A DNA stretch of 64,000 bases, from assembly GCA_964425695.1 (NCBI GenBank), contig CAYRNF010000010.1, forward strand, positions 1 to 64,000. Reading direction: 5' to 3'. A program made the position numbers and the translations under genes. The notes under the pieces were generated by a model. It saw only the letters and a list, made by a program, of their open reading frames with translations, had not been told where the DNA came from and searched no databases. This document shows, piece after piece, positions 9,532-17,561 of this stretch. Source of the DNA: JAKPBU01 sp964425695 (GTDB taxonomy: Bacteria > Pseudomonadota > Gammaproteobacteria > Xanthomonadales > Xanthomonadaceae). Each line of letters begins with the position of its first letter. Position 1 is the first letter of the stretch.

Positions 9532-10515
9532 ATGAAGTCCCCCGTCCGTGTTGCAGTCACCGGCGCCGCCGGCCAGATCGGCTACGCCCTGCTGTTCCGC
9601 ATCGCTTCCGGCGAGATGCTGGGCAAGGATCAACCGGTGATCCTGCAGATGCTCGAGCTGCCGATGGAGAAGGCCCAGGCCGCGCTCAAGGGCGTGATGA
9701 TGGAGCTGGAAGACTGCGCGTTTCCGCTGCTGGCTGGCATGGTCGGTACCGATGATGCCGAAGTCGCGTTCAAGGACGCCGACTACGCCCTGCTGGTCGG
9801 TGCGCGCCCGCGCGGCCCGGGCATGGAACGCAAGGACCTGCTGCTGGAGAACGCCAAGATCTTCACCGCGCAGGGCGCGGCGCTGAACAAGGTCGCCAGC
9901 CGCAACGTGAAGGTGCTGGTGGTCGGCAACCCGGCCAACACCAATGCGTACATCGCGATGAAGTCCGCGCCGGACCTGCCGGCGAAGAACTTCACCGCGA
10001 TGCTGCGCCTGGACCACAACCGCGCGCTGTCGCAGCTGGCGAACAAGGCCGGCGTGGCGGTGGCCGACATCGAGAAGCTGGTGGTGTGGGGCAACCACAG
10101 CCCGACGATGTACCCGGACTACCGCTTCGCCACCGTCAACGGCGAGTCGCTGAAGGACAAGATCGGCGACGCCGACTGGAACGCCAACACCTTCATCCCG
10201 CAGGTCGGCAAGCGAGGCGCCGCGATCATCGAGGCGCGTGGGCTGTCCTCCGCCGCATCGGCCGCCAACGCCGCCATCGACCATATCCGCGACTGGGCGC
10301 TGGGCACCGACGGCAAGTGGGTGACCATGGGCGTGCCGTCCGATGGCAGCTACGGCATCCCGGAAGGCGTGATGTACGGCGTGCCGGTGACCTGCGCCAA
10401 TGGCGAGTACACGCGCGTCGAGGGCCTGCCGGTGGATGAGTTCAGCCGTGCCGCCATGGACAAGACGCTGGCGGAATTGGAAGAAGAGCGCGCCGGCGTG
10501 GCCCACCTGCTGTAA
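9532..10515 (+). CDS. mdh: Malate dehydrogenase (NAD)
   Basis: 327 residues. It interconverts malate and oxaloacetate in the TCA cycle. The NAD-binding TGAAGQIGYALLF is at about residues 9-21. RLDHNRALSQLANK near 158 carries the catalytic Asp/Arg region, and WGNHSPTMYPDY near 184 carries the catalytic His. This is the LDH-like type 2 MDH found in xanthomonads and actinobacteria. The start MKSPVRVAVTG follows an aggag site that directly abuts a REP arm. A strong terminator follows. Position just before prpBC fits supply of oxaloacetate to methylcitrate synthase, although mdh is probably a separate transcript. Confidence 0.97.
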   Translation: MKSPVRVAVTGAAGQIGYALLFRIASGEMLGKDQPVILQMLELPMEKAQAALKGVMMELEDCAFPLLAGMVGTDDAEVAFKDADYALLVGARPRGPGMERKDLLLENAKIFTAQGAALNKVASRNVKVLVVGNPANTNAYIAMKSAPDLPAKNFTAMLRLDHNRALSQLANKAGVAVADIEKLVVWGNHSPTMYPDYRFATVNGESLKDKIGDADWNANTFIPQVGKRGAAIIEARGLSSAASAANAAIDHIRDWALGTDGKWVTMGVPSDGSYGIPEGVMYGVPVTCANGEYTRVEGLPVDEFSRAAMDKTLAELEEERAGVAHLL

Positions 10516-10545
10516 GGCGCCGCGCGGCAAGCCCTTGGAATCGCG

Positions 10546-10573
10546 AAAGGGCCGGCCCCGTGCCGGCCCTTTT
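10546..10573 (+). terminator. Intrinsic terminator after mdh
   Basis: Stem aaagggccggc/gccggccctttt with a short loop and a T run, 30 nt after the mdh stop. Confidence 0.85.
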
Positions 10574-10633
10574 CGTTGTCGGCGTCGGCAAGACCTGTCC
10601 TTTCGTCCAGACCGGGCCATCGCGGCGTTCGGA

Positions 10634-10639
10634 TAAAAT
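10634..10639 (+). promoter_or_regulatory. Candidate -10 hexamer (TAAAAT) for prpB
   Basis: TAAAAT lies 22 nt before the prpB ATG and downstream of the mdh terminator. No clear -35 was seen. Confidence 0.4.
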
Positions 10640-10661
10640 GCGGGTTTTCCCGGGAGTTCCC

Positions 10662-11573
10662 ATGAGCGCAGCCACTTCCGCCGGCGCGCGATTCCGCGCC
10701 GCCGTCGCCCAGGAATCGCCCCTGCAGGTCATGGGCGCCATCACCGCCTACGCCGGCCTCATGGCCAGGCGCACCGGGTACAAGGCGCTGTACCTGTCCG
10801 GCGGCGGCGTGGCCGCCAACTCCCTGGGCATGCCCGACCTGGGCATCAGCACGATGGAAGACGTGCTCACCGACGCGCGCCGGATCGTGGATGCCACCGG
10901 CATGCCGCTGCTGGTGGACATCGACACCGGGTGGGGCGGGGCCTTCAACATCGGCCGCACCATCCGCAACTTCGAGCGCGTCGGTGTCGCGGCGGTGCAC
11001 ATGGAGGACCAGGTCGGGCAGAAGCGCTGCGGCCATCGCCCCGGCAAGGAGGTGGTGTCCACCGCCGAGATGGTCGATCGGGTCAAGGCGGCCGTGGATG
11101 CGCGCACCGATGCCGGCTTCGTGATCATGGCGCGTACCGATGCCGCCGCCAGCGAGGGCCTGGACGCCGCGATCGAACGCGCCGCCGCCTACGTGGAAGC
11201 CGGCGCGGACATGGTGTTTCCCGAAGCCATGCGGTCGCTGGAGGATTACCGGAAGGTCAAGGACGCCGTGCGCGTGCCGATCCTGGCCAACCTGACGGAG
11301 TTCGGCAGCACGCCGTTCTTCACCACCGACGAGCTGCGCGGAGCCGGCGTGGACATCGCCCTGTACTGCTGCGGCGCGTACCGTGCGATGAACAAGGCGG
11401 CGTTGCACTTCTACGAGACCGTGCGCCGCGACGGCACTCAGAAGCACATCATCGACACCTTGCAGACGCGCGAGGAGCTCTACGATTTCCTCGGCTACCA
11501 CGCGTACGAGCAGAAGCTCGACGCCCTGTTCGCCGGCGCCACCGGAGACGATCCGGACACGGGCGCAAGATAG
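10662..11573 (+). CDS. prpB: Methylisocitrate lyase
   Basis: 303 residues of the isocitrate lyase/PEP mutase superfamily. It cleaves 2-methylisocitrate to pyruvate and succinate, the last step of the 2-methylcitrate cycle. The catalytic loop KRCGH is at 121-125, with Cys123 as the general acid-base. The metal-binding VDIDTGWGG (85-93) and MEDQ (114-117) are present, and the length is that of PrpB, not the longer AceA. The start MSAATSAGARF has gggag 5 nt upstream. prpC follows after 185 nt. A TAAAAT hexamer 22 nt upstream suggests its own promoter. No PrpR-type regulator is nearby. Confidence 0.96.
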   Translation: MSAATSAGARFRAAVAQESPLQVMGAITAYAGLMARRTGYKALYLSGGGVAANSLGMPDLGISTMEDVLTDARRIVDATGMPLLVDIDTGWGGAFNIGRTIRNFERVGVAAVHMEDQVGQKRCGHRPGKEVVSTAEMVDRVKAAVDARTDAGFVIMARTDAAASEGLDAAIERAAAYVEAGADMVFPEAMRSLEDYRKVKDAVRVPILANLTEFGSTPFFTTDELRGAGVDIALYCCGAYRAMNKAALHFYETVRRDGTQKHIIDTLQTREELYDFLGYHAYEQKLDALFAGATGDDPDTGAR

Positions 11574-11758
11574 TCGGCCGACGGAGGGATGGAGTCTGGT
11601 GCGAAACGTGCGCGTCCCCCTGTCTCCTCCGCCGGCGCGTGCGTGGCCCGTTGCCGCGTGCGCGACGGGCCGTGAACCGGTTTCATCCACGACAACGCCC
11701 GGCGCTCCACGAACCGGACAGACATCCGCACACCTTTGTTCCACCAGGAGTTGAATCC

Positions 11759-12910
11759 ATGTCAGAACCCGCCCAGACCCTGCCCAAGCCGAAGAAATCG
11801 GTGGCCCTGTCCGGTACCGCCGCGGGCAACACCGCCTTGTGCACGGTCGGCCGCAGCGGCAACGACCTGCATTACCGCGGTTACGACATCCACGACCTGG
11901 CCACGCAGTCCACGTTCGAGGAAGTGGCGCACCTGCTGGTGCACGGAGCCCTGCCCACCGCCTCGCAGCTGAAGGCCTACAAAGCCAAGCTCAAGCGCCT
12001 GCGCGGGCTGCCGGCGATCGTGCAGGAGGCGCTGGAACTGGTGCCGGCCAACGCGCACCCCATGGACGTGATGCGTACCGGTTGCTCGGTACTGGGCACC
12101 GTGCTGCCGGAGCGCGAGGGCCACCCCGCGAACGAAGCGCGCGACATCGCCGACCGCCTGATGGCCAGCTTCGGATCGATGCTGCTGTACTGGTGGCACT
12201 TCACCCGCAACGGCCGCCGCATCGACGTGGAGACGGACGACGACTCCATCGCCGCGCACTTCCTGCACCTGCTGCACGGCGAGCCGCCCAGCGCGCTGCA
12301 CGCCGAGTCCATGGACAAGTCGCTGATCCTGTACGCCGAGCACGAGTTCAATGCCAGCACGTTCACCGCGCGCGTGATCGCCGGCACCGGCTCGGACATG
12401 CATTCGTGCATCACCGGCGCGATCGGCGCGCTGCGCGGCCCCAAGCACGGCGGCGCCAACGAAGTGGCGATGGACATCATCAGCCGCTACGCCACCGCCG
12501 ACGAGGCCGAGGCCGACATCCGCGCGCGCATGGAGCGCAAGGAGATCGTGATCGGCTTCGGCCACCCGGTGTACACCATCGGCGATCCGCGCAACCCGAT
12601 CATCAAGGAGATCTCGCGCAGGTTGTGCGACGACGGCGGCAACCGCACGCTGTTCGACGTGTCCGAACGCATCGAGACGCTGATGATGGACACCAAGAAG
12701 ATGTTCCCCAACCTCGACTGGTACAGCGCGTCGAGCTACCACATGATGGGCGTGCCGACCCCGCTGTTCACGCCCCTGTTCGTGATCGCGCGTACCTCCG
12801 GCTGGTGCGCGCACGTCATCGAACAGCGCGAGGACGGCAAGATCATCCGCCCCAGCGCCCACTACACCGGTCCTGAAGACCGCGCGTACGTGCCCATCGC
12901 GCAGCGCTGA
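11759..12910 (+). CDS. prpC: 2-methylcitrate synthase
   Basis: 383 residues of the short citrate-synthase family. It condenses propionyl-CoA with oxaloacetate. Catalytic residues are visible as His230 in GPKHGGANE and His269 in GFGHPVY, with EHEFNAST near 194-201. The length and the VPTPLFTPLFVIARTSGWCAH segment fit PrpC better than GltA, and the neighbour prpB agrees. An aggag site precedes the ATG by 8 nt. It is probably co-transcribed with prpB and followed 8 nt later by a small channel gene. Confidence 0.95.
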   Translation: MSEPAQTLPKPKKSVALSGTAAGNTALCTVGRSGNDLHYRGYDIHDLATQSTFEEVAHLLVHGALPTASQLKAYKAKLKRLRGLPAIVQEALELVPANAHPMDVMRTGCSVLGTVLPEREGHPANEARDIADRLMASFGSMLLYWWHFTRNGRRIDVETDDDSIAAHFLHLLHGEPPSALHAESMDKSLILYAEHEFNASTFTARVIAGTGSDMHSCITGAIGALRGPKHGGANEVAMDIISRYATADEAEADIRARMERKEIVIGFGHPVYTIGDPRNPIIKEISRRLCDDGGNRTLFDVSERIETLMMDTKKMFPNLDWYSASSYHMMGVPTPLFTPLFVIARTSGWCAHVIEQREDGKIIRPSAHYTGPEDRAYVPIAQR

Positions 12911-12918
12911 TCCGAAAC

Positions 12919-13404
12919 ATGGACTGGCTGGTGCCGACCGACACGCTGGGCGAGCACGCGCTCGTCGCGCTGGTCGCGCTGGGCGTCACGGCGCTTTCGG
13001 TCTTCGTGCACTACGAAGGCGTGCACTGGCTGGCGCGCCGCTATTCGCGCCGCGCGCTCAGCCGCGCGGGCGATCGCCGTGCGATCTTCAAGATCGTGCT
13101 GGCGCTGCTGGGCCTGCACGTGGCCGAGATCTGGTGCTTCGGCCTGGCGTACTGGGGGTTGATCCACGTGCCGGGGGCGGGCGGCGTGCACGGCGCATCG
13201 GCGCCGGTCACGCTGTTCGACGCGATCTACCTGTCCGCCACCACCTACAGCACGCTGGGAATCGGGGATCTTGCGCCCGTGGGCGCGATCCGCCTGCTGT
13301 CGGGCATGGAAGCCTTGACCGGGCTGCTGCTGATCACCTGGTCCGCGTCGTTCACCTACCTGGAGATGTCGCGGCTGTGGGGCGACGGCACGCGCGCTGA
13401 GTAA
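12919..13404 (+). CDS. Small two-pore-segment potassium-channel-like membrane protein
   Basis: 161 residues with hydrophobic segments at about 14-32, 59-83 and 122-145. A pore loop before the last helix reads TTYSTLGIGDLAP (108-120). The T-L-G-I-G-D signature at 112-117 corresponds to the TVGYGD potassium filter of the Ion_trans_2 family. No cytoplasmic RCK or nucleotide domain is present. Its role is unknown, possibly K+ or other monovalent cation passage. It starts 8 nt after prpC and could be read from the same transcript, but a functional link to propionate metabolism is not evident. Confidence 0.75.
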   Translation: MDWLVPTDTLGEHALVALVALGVTALSVFVHYEGVHWLARRYSRRALSRAGDRRAIFKIVLALLGLHVAEIWCFGLAYWGLIHVPGAGGVHGASAPVTLFDAIYLSATTYSTLGIGDLAPVGAIRLLSGMEALTGLLLITWSASFTYLEMSRLWGDGTRAE

Positions 13405-13767
13405 CCGGCCGGCCGGGCGATGTGAGGTTGCAAGTTCGTGGTCGGCGTATTCCCACCACAGCGACAGGCAGCGAGAAAGCGGAGGTCGCGTTGCGGCAAT
13501 GCGAAACGCGTGGCGCTGCGCCGGATGGGCACCGCGCGCGGCGGTTAGGCCTGAGATGCGCCACTGCTGGCGCCCGACCTAAAGTTGGGCAGTTCGCCGG
13601 TTCGCGACGGTGCGCCGTCGCCGCCCGTACACGATCGGAGGTCAGCCGGGCGCACGCGCGGATGATTGGTCGTCCGCGCGCCCCGGTCTTGCCTGGCCGG
13701 ACTGCCCCGCCGCGCTCCGGCACGGGCCAAAGCGGCAGGGCGGGGCGCAGTCACGGCACGGTCGCGG
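13405..13767. other. 363-nt gap with small hairpins, no gene seen
   Basis: No supported coding frame. Three stem-loops are visible: gcgcca/tggcgc (13558-13573), a gcccgac/gttgggc pair (13572-13590) and gcgacgg/ccgtcgc (13604-13621). The gap separates convergent genes, so these could be attenuating hairpins. None has a T run. Confidence 0.5.
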
Positions 13768-14376
13768 TTACAGCAGCCCTTCGGCCTTGAGCGCCGCCTG
13801 GACGCCCGCGTCCGCGGCCATGCGCCCGTCGAACGCGTGCAGGTTGTCCAGGCCGGACAGGTCCACGCCGGTCTTCTTCGCCCACTGCGTCACCACGAAC
13901 AGGTACGGATCGGCGATGGAGCGGTCCCCGGCCAGGTAGTCGCGGCCGGCGAGCTGGGCGTCGGCGCGCTCGAAGTATCCGCGCAGCTTTTTCCTGGCCG
14001 CGTCCTTCGCCTTGGCCTCGCCCTCCGGGCCCAGGTGCGCAGACATGCCGAACAGGGGGTGGAAGCCGGGATGCACGTCGGCATTGAGGAACGACAGCCA
14101 GCGATTCACCTCGGCACGGCCGCGGGGCGTGCCGTCGCCGCCGAGCCCGGCTTCCGGGAAACGGTCGGCCAGGTAGTTGAGGATCGCGGCGTTCTGGGTG
14201 AGCACCCAGCCGTCGTCCTCGAGCACGGGCACGGCGCCGGCGGGGTTGAGCTGCTTGAACCAGTCCTGCCTGCGCTCCTCGCGCGAAACCAGCTGCGCTT
14301 CGAAGGGGGCGCCGATCCACTGCAGCGCGATGTGATCGGCCAGCGAGCAAGCGCCGGGGGAGGTATAGAGCTTCAT
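13768..14376 (-). CDS. Glutathione S-transferase, beta class
   Basis: 202 residues. A thioredoxin-like N-terminal domain (1-80) starts MKLYTSPGACSLADHIAL, with Cys10 in the beta-class position. The helical C-terminal domain carries His102 and His106 (VHPGFHPLF). Cys10 and His106 are the residues that hold glutathione in bacterial beta-class enzymes. NPAGAVPVLEDDG (44-56) contains the conserved cis-proline. It is likely a cytosolic detoxification or thiol-disulfide enzyme with unknown substrate. It is downstream of the SleB-type hydrolase gene on the same strand, with a 95-nt gap. The start is clear. Confidence 0.9.
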   Translation of the reverse strand: MKLYTSPGACSLADHIALQWIGAPFEAQLVSREERRQDWFKQLNPAGAVPVLEDDGWVLTQNAAILNYLADRFPEAGLGGDGTPRGRAEVNRWLSFLNADVHPGFHPLFGMSAHLGPEGEAKAKDAARKKLRGYFERADAQLAGRDYLAGDRSIADPYLFVVTQWAKKTGVDLSGLDNLHAFDGRMAADAGVQAALKAEGLL

Positions 14377-14471
14377 GCGGCCACTCCGGTGGGATGGGCG
14401 GCCATGATGGCGTGGTGACTGTCGAGCGGCGGTGGCGCCGCCGGAACGATGCATCGCGCCGCGCACGCGCC

Positions 14472-14930
14472 TCAGCCGCGCTTGGGCCGCAGCTTCTCCA
14501 CCTGCAGGAAGGTGTGGTCGCCGATCGTGGCCACGCGATACGCGTTGCGCCAGCTTGGGTTGGCGATGGCATGGGCCATGAAGTGGCTCGCGCCCGGCAC
14601 GATCTCCTGGCGCTGGCCGGCCGGCTGCGACCAGTTGCGCTCGGCTTCCAGGGCGATGGTCACCGCCTGGGCCCAGGCCTCGGTATTGCTCAGCCGGGTG
14701 CCCGGGCTGACCAGCGTGGGCGCGAACTGCTTGCGTGCGGTGACCACGTCGCACATCGAGTCGCCCCAGCGGCCGCTTTCCTCGCGGCGCAGTGCGACTT
14801 CGGCCACGGCTTTCTGGCCGCGCACGGACTGGTCGCGCGCTTCCAGGTACAGGGTGGTGCTCAGGCACAGCGAATCGGCGGCTTGCGGTGGCAGCACGGA
14901 GGCCAGCCACAGGATCCAGGCGAGTTTCAC
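14472..14930 (-). CDS. Cell wall hydrolase, SleB-like
   Basis: 152 residues from a GTG at 14930, chosen because aaggag stands 7 nt before it and a signal peptide follows directly (KLAWILWLASVLPPQAADS). The longer upstream frame is low-complexity and unsupported. The mature part matches the Hydrolase_2/SleB-like fold: LSTTLYLEARDQSVRGQKAV, with the catalytic-type Glu in YLEAR, then TRKQFAPTL and GASHFMAHAI. The family contains N-acetylmuramyl hydrolases and lytic transglycosylases acting on peptidoglycan. In non-sporulating bacteria the role is probably periplasmic wall remodelling. It is followed by the GST gene. Confidence 0.82.
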   Translation of the reverse strand: MKLAWILWLASVLPPQAADSLCLSTTLYLEARDQSVRGQKAVAEVALRREESGRWGDSMCDVVTARKQFAPTLVSPGTRLSNTEAWAQAVTIALEAERNWSQPAGQRQEIVPGASHFMAHAIANPSWRNAYRVATIGDHTFLQVEKLRPKRG

Positions 14931-15249
14931 GTCAGAACTCCTTGCTCCGTTGCGGCGCGGCGCCTCTGCCTGCCCGGTTGGCCGGGTGGAAGGCGCTGCG
15001 TCATGGCGTTTTAGGGAGGGCGGCGGCTCTATGGCGCCTTTGCCCGGGCGCCGGCGGATCGCGTCAGGGCGGATCCCGTGGCCGGTGCCGGTGTGGCCGC
15101 GCGGGGCGGGCCGGATGAAGTGCGCGCACCTTAAGGGCGGGTTTCGGAATCGAATCTGAATACGGGGCGCGGGATTCGATTGATCCTTCGACCCGTTTCG
15201 TGCTGGCGCCGGCTTGGAGGCGCCCGTCACGATACGCCGCGGGCGGGCG
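14931..15249. other. 319-nt gap with a 9-bp inverted repeat, no gene seen
   Basis: No coding support. A perfect inverted repeat aatcgaatc (15148-15156) and gattcgatt (15173-15181) stands out as AT-rich in GC-rich DNA. It lies 68 nt beyond the fadH stop and about 220 nt before the SleB-type gene. It could be part of a fadH terminator or an operator for the downstream gene. Confidence 0.5.
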
Positions 15250-17289
15250 TCAGAGCGCGGCGGCCACCCGGCTGCCCTGGTCGATGGCGCGCTTGGCATC
15301 CAGTTCGGCCGCCACGTCGGCACCGCCGATCAGCCGGGGCGCCCTGCCGGCGGCCTGCAGCGCGTCGAACAGGTCGCGCCGCGGTTCTTGGCCCGCGCAG
15401 ACCACCACATGGTCCACCGCCAACAGCTGGTCGGTGCCGTCCACGCGGATGTGGAAGCCATCGTCGTCCACGCCCACGTATTCCACGCCACCGAGCATGC
15501 GCACGCCCTTGGCCTTGAGCGTGGCCCGGTGCACCCAGCCGCTGGTCTTGCCCAGGCGCGCGCCCGGGCGGCCGGGGCTGCGCTGCAGCAGCCACAGCTG
15601 CCGGGCGGCCGGCTCCGGGCGCGCCGGGGCCAGGCCGCCCGGGGACCGGAACGACGGATCGATGCCCCATTCGGCCATCCAGCGCGCGCTGTCCAGCGTG
15701 GGCGACTCGCCCGGCGGCACGGCCAGGAACTCGGCCACGTCGAAGCCGATGCCGCCCGCGCCCACCAGGGCCACCCGCGCGCCGGGCACCACGCGGCCCA
15801 GCAGCACGTCCAGGTAGCCCACGACCTTGGGGTGGTCGTGCCCGGCGAAATCCACCTGCCTCGGCACCACGCCGGTGGCGATCACGATGTCGTCGAAACC
15901 GGCCAGCATCGGTGCGTCGACCACCGTGTCCAGGTGCAGGTCGACCCCGGTATCGGCGATGCGATGCGCGAAATAGCGCAGCGTCTCGTGGAACTCTTCC
16001 TTGCCCGGGATGCGCTTGGCCAGGTTGAACTGGCCACCGATCTCCGATGCGGCATCGAACAGCGTGACCCGGTGCCCGCGCTGCGCGGCCACCGTGGCGC
16101 AGGCCAGTCCCGCCGGCCCTGCGCCCACCACCGCGATCGACCGCGGCACGCCGGCGGGCGGATAGTTCAGTTCGGTTTCCGCGCAGGCGCGCGGATTCAC
16201 CAGGCAGCTCGCACGCCTGTTCTCGAAGACATGGTCCAGGCAGGCCTGGTTGCAGGCGATGCAGGTGTTGATGCGGTCCGCCCGGCCGCGCCGCGCCTTG
16301 TCCACCCATTGCGGGTCGGCCAGCAGCGGTCGCGCCATCGACACCATGTCGGCCTGACCGCTGGCGAGCACGGCTTCGGCCACGTCCGGCATGTTGATGC
16401 GGTTGGTGGCCACCAGCGGCACGCGCACGTGCGGCCTGAGCTGCGCGGTGACGCCCGCGAACGCGGCGCGCGGCACCGAGGTGACGATGGTGGGGATCCG
16501 CGCCTCGTGCCAGCCGATGCCGGTGTTGATGAGCGTCGCGCCCGCATCCTGCACCGCGCGGGCCTGCTGCACGACGGCATCGAAATCGTTGCCGCCTTCC
16601 ACCAGGTCGAGCATGGACAGCCGGTACACCACGATGAAATCCGGCCCGCACGCCTCGCGCACCCGGCGCACGATCTCCACCGCGAAGCGCATGCGGTTCT
16701 GCGCGCTGCCGCCCCACGCGTCCTCGCGCCGGTTGGTGCGCGGCACCGTGAACTCGTTGAGCAGGTAGCCCTCCGAGCCCATGATCTCGACGCCGTCGTA
16801 GCCGCCTTCGCGGGCCAGCCTTGCGGCATTGGCAAACGCGTCGATCTGGCGCTCGATCCCGCGCGCGGTGAGCGCACGCGGCGTGAACGGATTGATCGGC
16901 GCCTTGACCCTGGAAGGCGCCACCGACAGCGGGTGGTAGGCATAGCGGCCGGCATGCAGCAGCTGCAGGCAGATCCGGGCGCCGTGCGCCTGCACCGCGG
17001 CGGTGACCTGGCGATGCTTGCGCGCTTCCCACGGCCAGCCCAGCTTGCCGGCGAACGGCTTGAGCCAGCCTTCCACGTTGGGCGCGAACCCGCCGGTCAC
17101 GATCAGCCCCACGCCACCGGCGGCGCGTTCGGCGAAGTAGGCGGCGAGCTTGGGGAAATCGCGCTTGTGGTCCTCCAGCCCGGTGTGCATCGAGCCCATC
17201 AGCACCCGGTTGCGCAGCTTGGTGAAGCCCAGGTCCAGGGGCGCGAACAGGTGCGGGTAGGGCGTGGCTTCGGCGGTGGCTTCGGGCAT
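15250..17289 (-). CDS. fadH: NADPH-dependent 2,4-dienoyl-CoA reductase
   Basis: 679 residues from MPEATAEATPYPHLF (an ATG 12 nt upstream is also possible), close to E. coli FadH at 672. It is an Old Yellow Enzyme-type barrel (about 10-330) with FMN, then the 4Fe-4S cysteines Cys343, Cys346, Cys350 and Cys362 (CIACNQACL...SCLVNP). An FAD/NADPH Rossmann region starts with GAGPAG at 389-394. It reduces 2,4-dienoyl-CoA so that polyunsaturated fatty acids can enter beta-oxidation. It sits between prpBC and acnD-prpF but on the opposite strand. The divergent gap to acnD is 272 nt. Confidence 0.94.
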   Translation of the reverse strand: MPEATAEATPYPHLFAPLDLGFTKLRNRVLMGSMHTGLEDHKRDFPKLAAYFAERAAGGVGLIVTGGFAPNVEGWLKPFAGKLGWPWEARKHRQVTAAVQAHGARICLQLLHAGRYAYHPLSVAPSRVKAPINPFTPRALTARGIERQIDAFANAARLAREGGYDGVEIMGSEGYLLNEFTVPRTNRREDAWGGSAQNRMRFAVEIVRRVREACGPDFIVVYRLSMLDLVEGGNDFDAVVQQARAVQDAGATLINTGIGWHEARIPTIVTSVPRAAFAGVTAQLRPHVRVPLVATNRINMPDVAEAVLASGQADMVSMARPLLADPQWVDKARRGRADRINTCIACNQACLDHVFENRRASCLVNPRACAETELNYPPAGVPRSIAVVGAGPAGLACATVAAQRGHRVTLFDAASEIGGQFNLAKRIPGKEEFHETLRYFAHRIADTGVDLHLDTVVDAPMLAGFDDIVIATGVVPRQVDFAGHDHPKVVGYLDVLLGRVVPGARVALVGAGGIGFDVAEFLAVPPGESPTLDSARWMAEWGIDPSFRSPGGLAPARPEPAARQLWLLQRSPGRPGARLGKTSGWVHRATLKAKGVRMLGGVEYVGVDDDGFHIRVDGTDQLLAVDHVVVCAGQEPRRDLFDALQAAGRAPRLIGGADVAAELDAKRAIDQGSRVAAAL

Positions 17290-17467
17290 GACGGCGCGCA
17301 TACGCTCACGTACGGAAGCGCGCACCTTGCCCGGAAGCGCGGGCGGCGGCAAGCGCGAGGCGCCGTGAGCCCTTGGCCATCCGGCCACTGCCCCTCAGCC
17401 CGGTGCCACGTCATCGTCCAGGGACCGCACGCTCGGCGCCCAACGCGGGTGCGTGCAGGTGTTGCGG

Positions 17468-17473
17468 GATAAT
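17468..17473 (+). promoter_or_regulatory. Candidate -10 hexamer (GATAAT) for acnD-prpF
   Basis: GATAAT in the fadH/acnD divergent gap, 88 nt before the acnD ATG. Confidence 0.35.
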
Positions 17474-17561
17474 CGGCGCATCCCGCGCACGCCTTGCCCA
17501 CGCAGAGGCGGCGCCACGCCAGGCGCACCCGTCGCCTCCTGAACCGGACGCCGAAGACCCC

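Noticed and set aside
10431..10515. End of mdh as a possible frameshift into the following frame
   Set aside because: The C-terminus ELEEERAGVAHLL is normal for the family, and the terminator follows.
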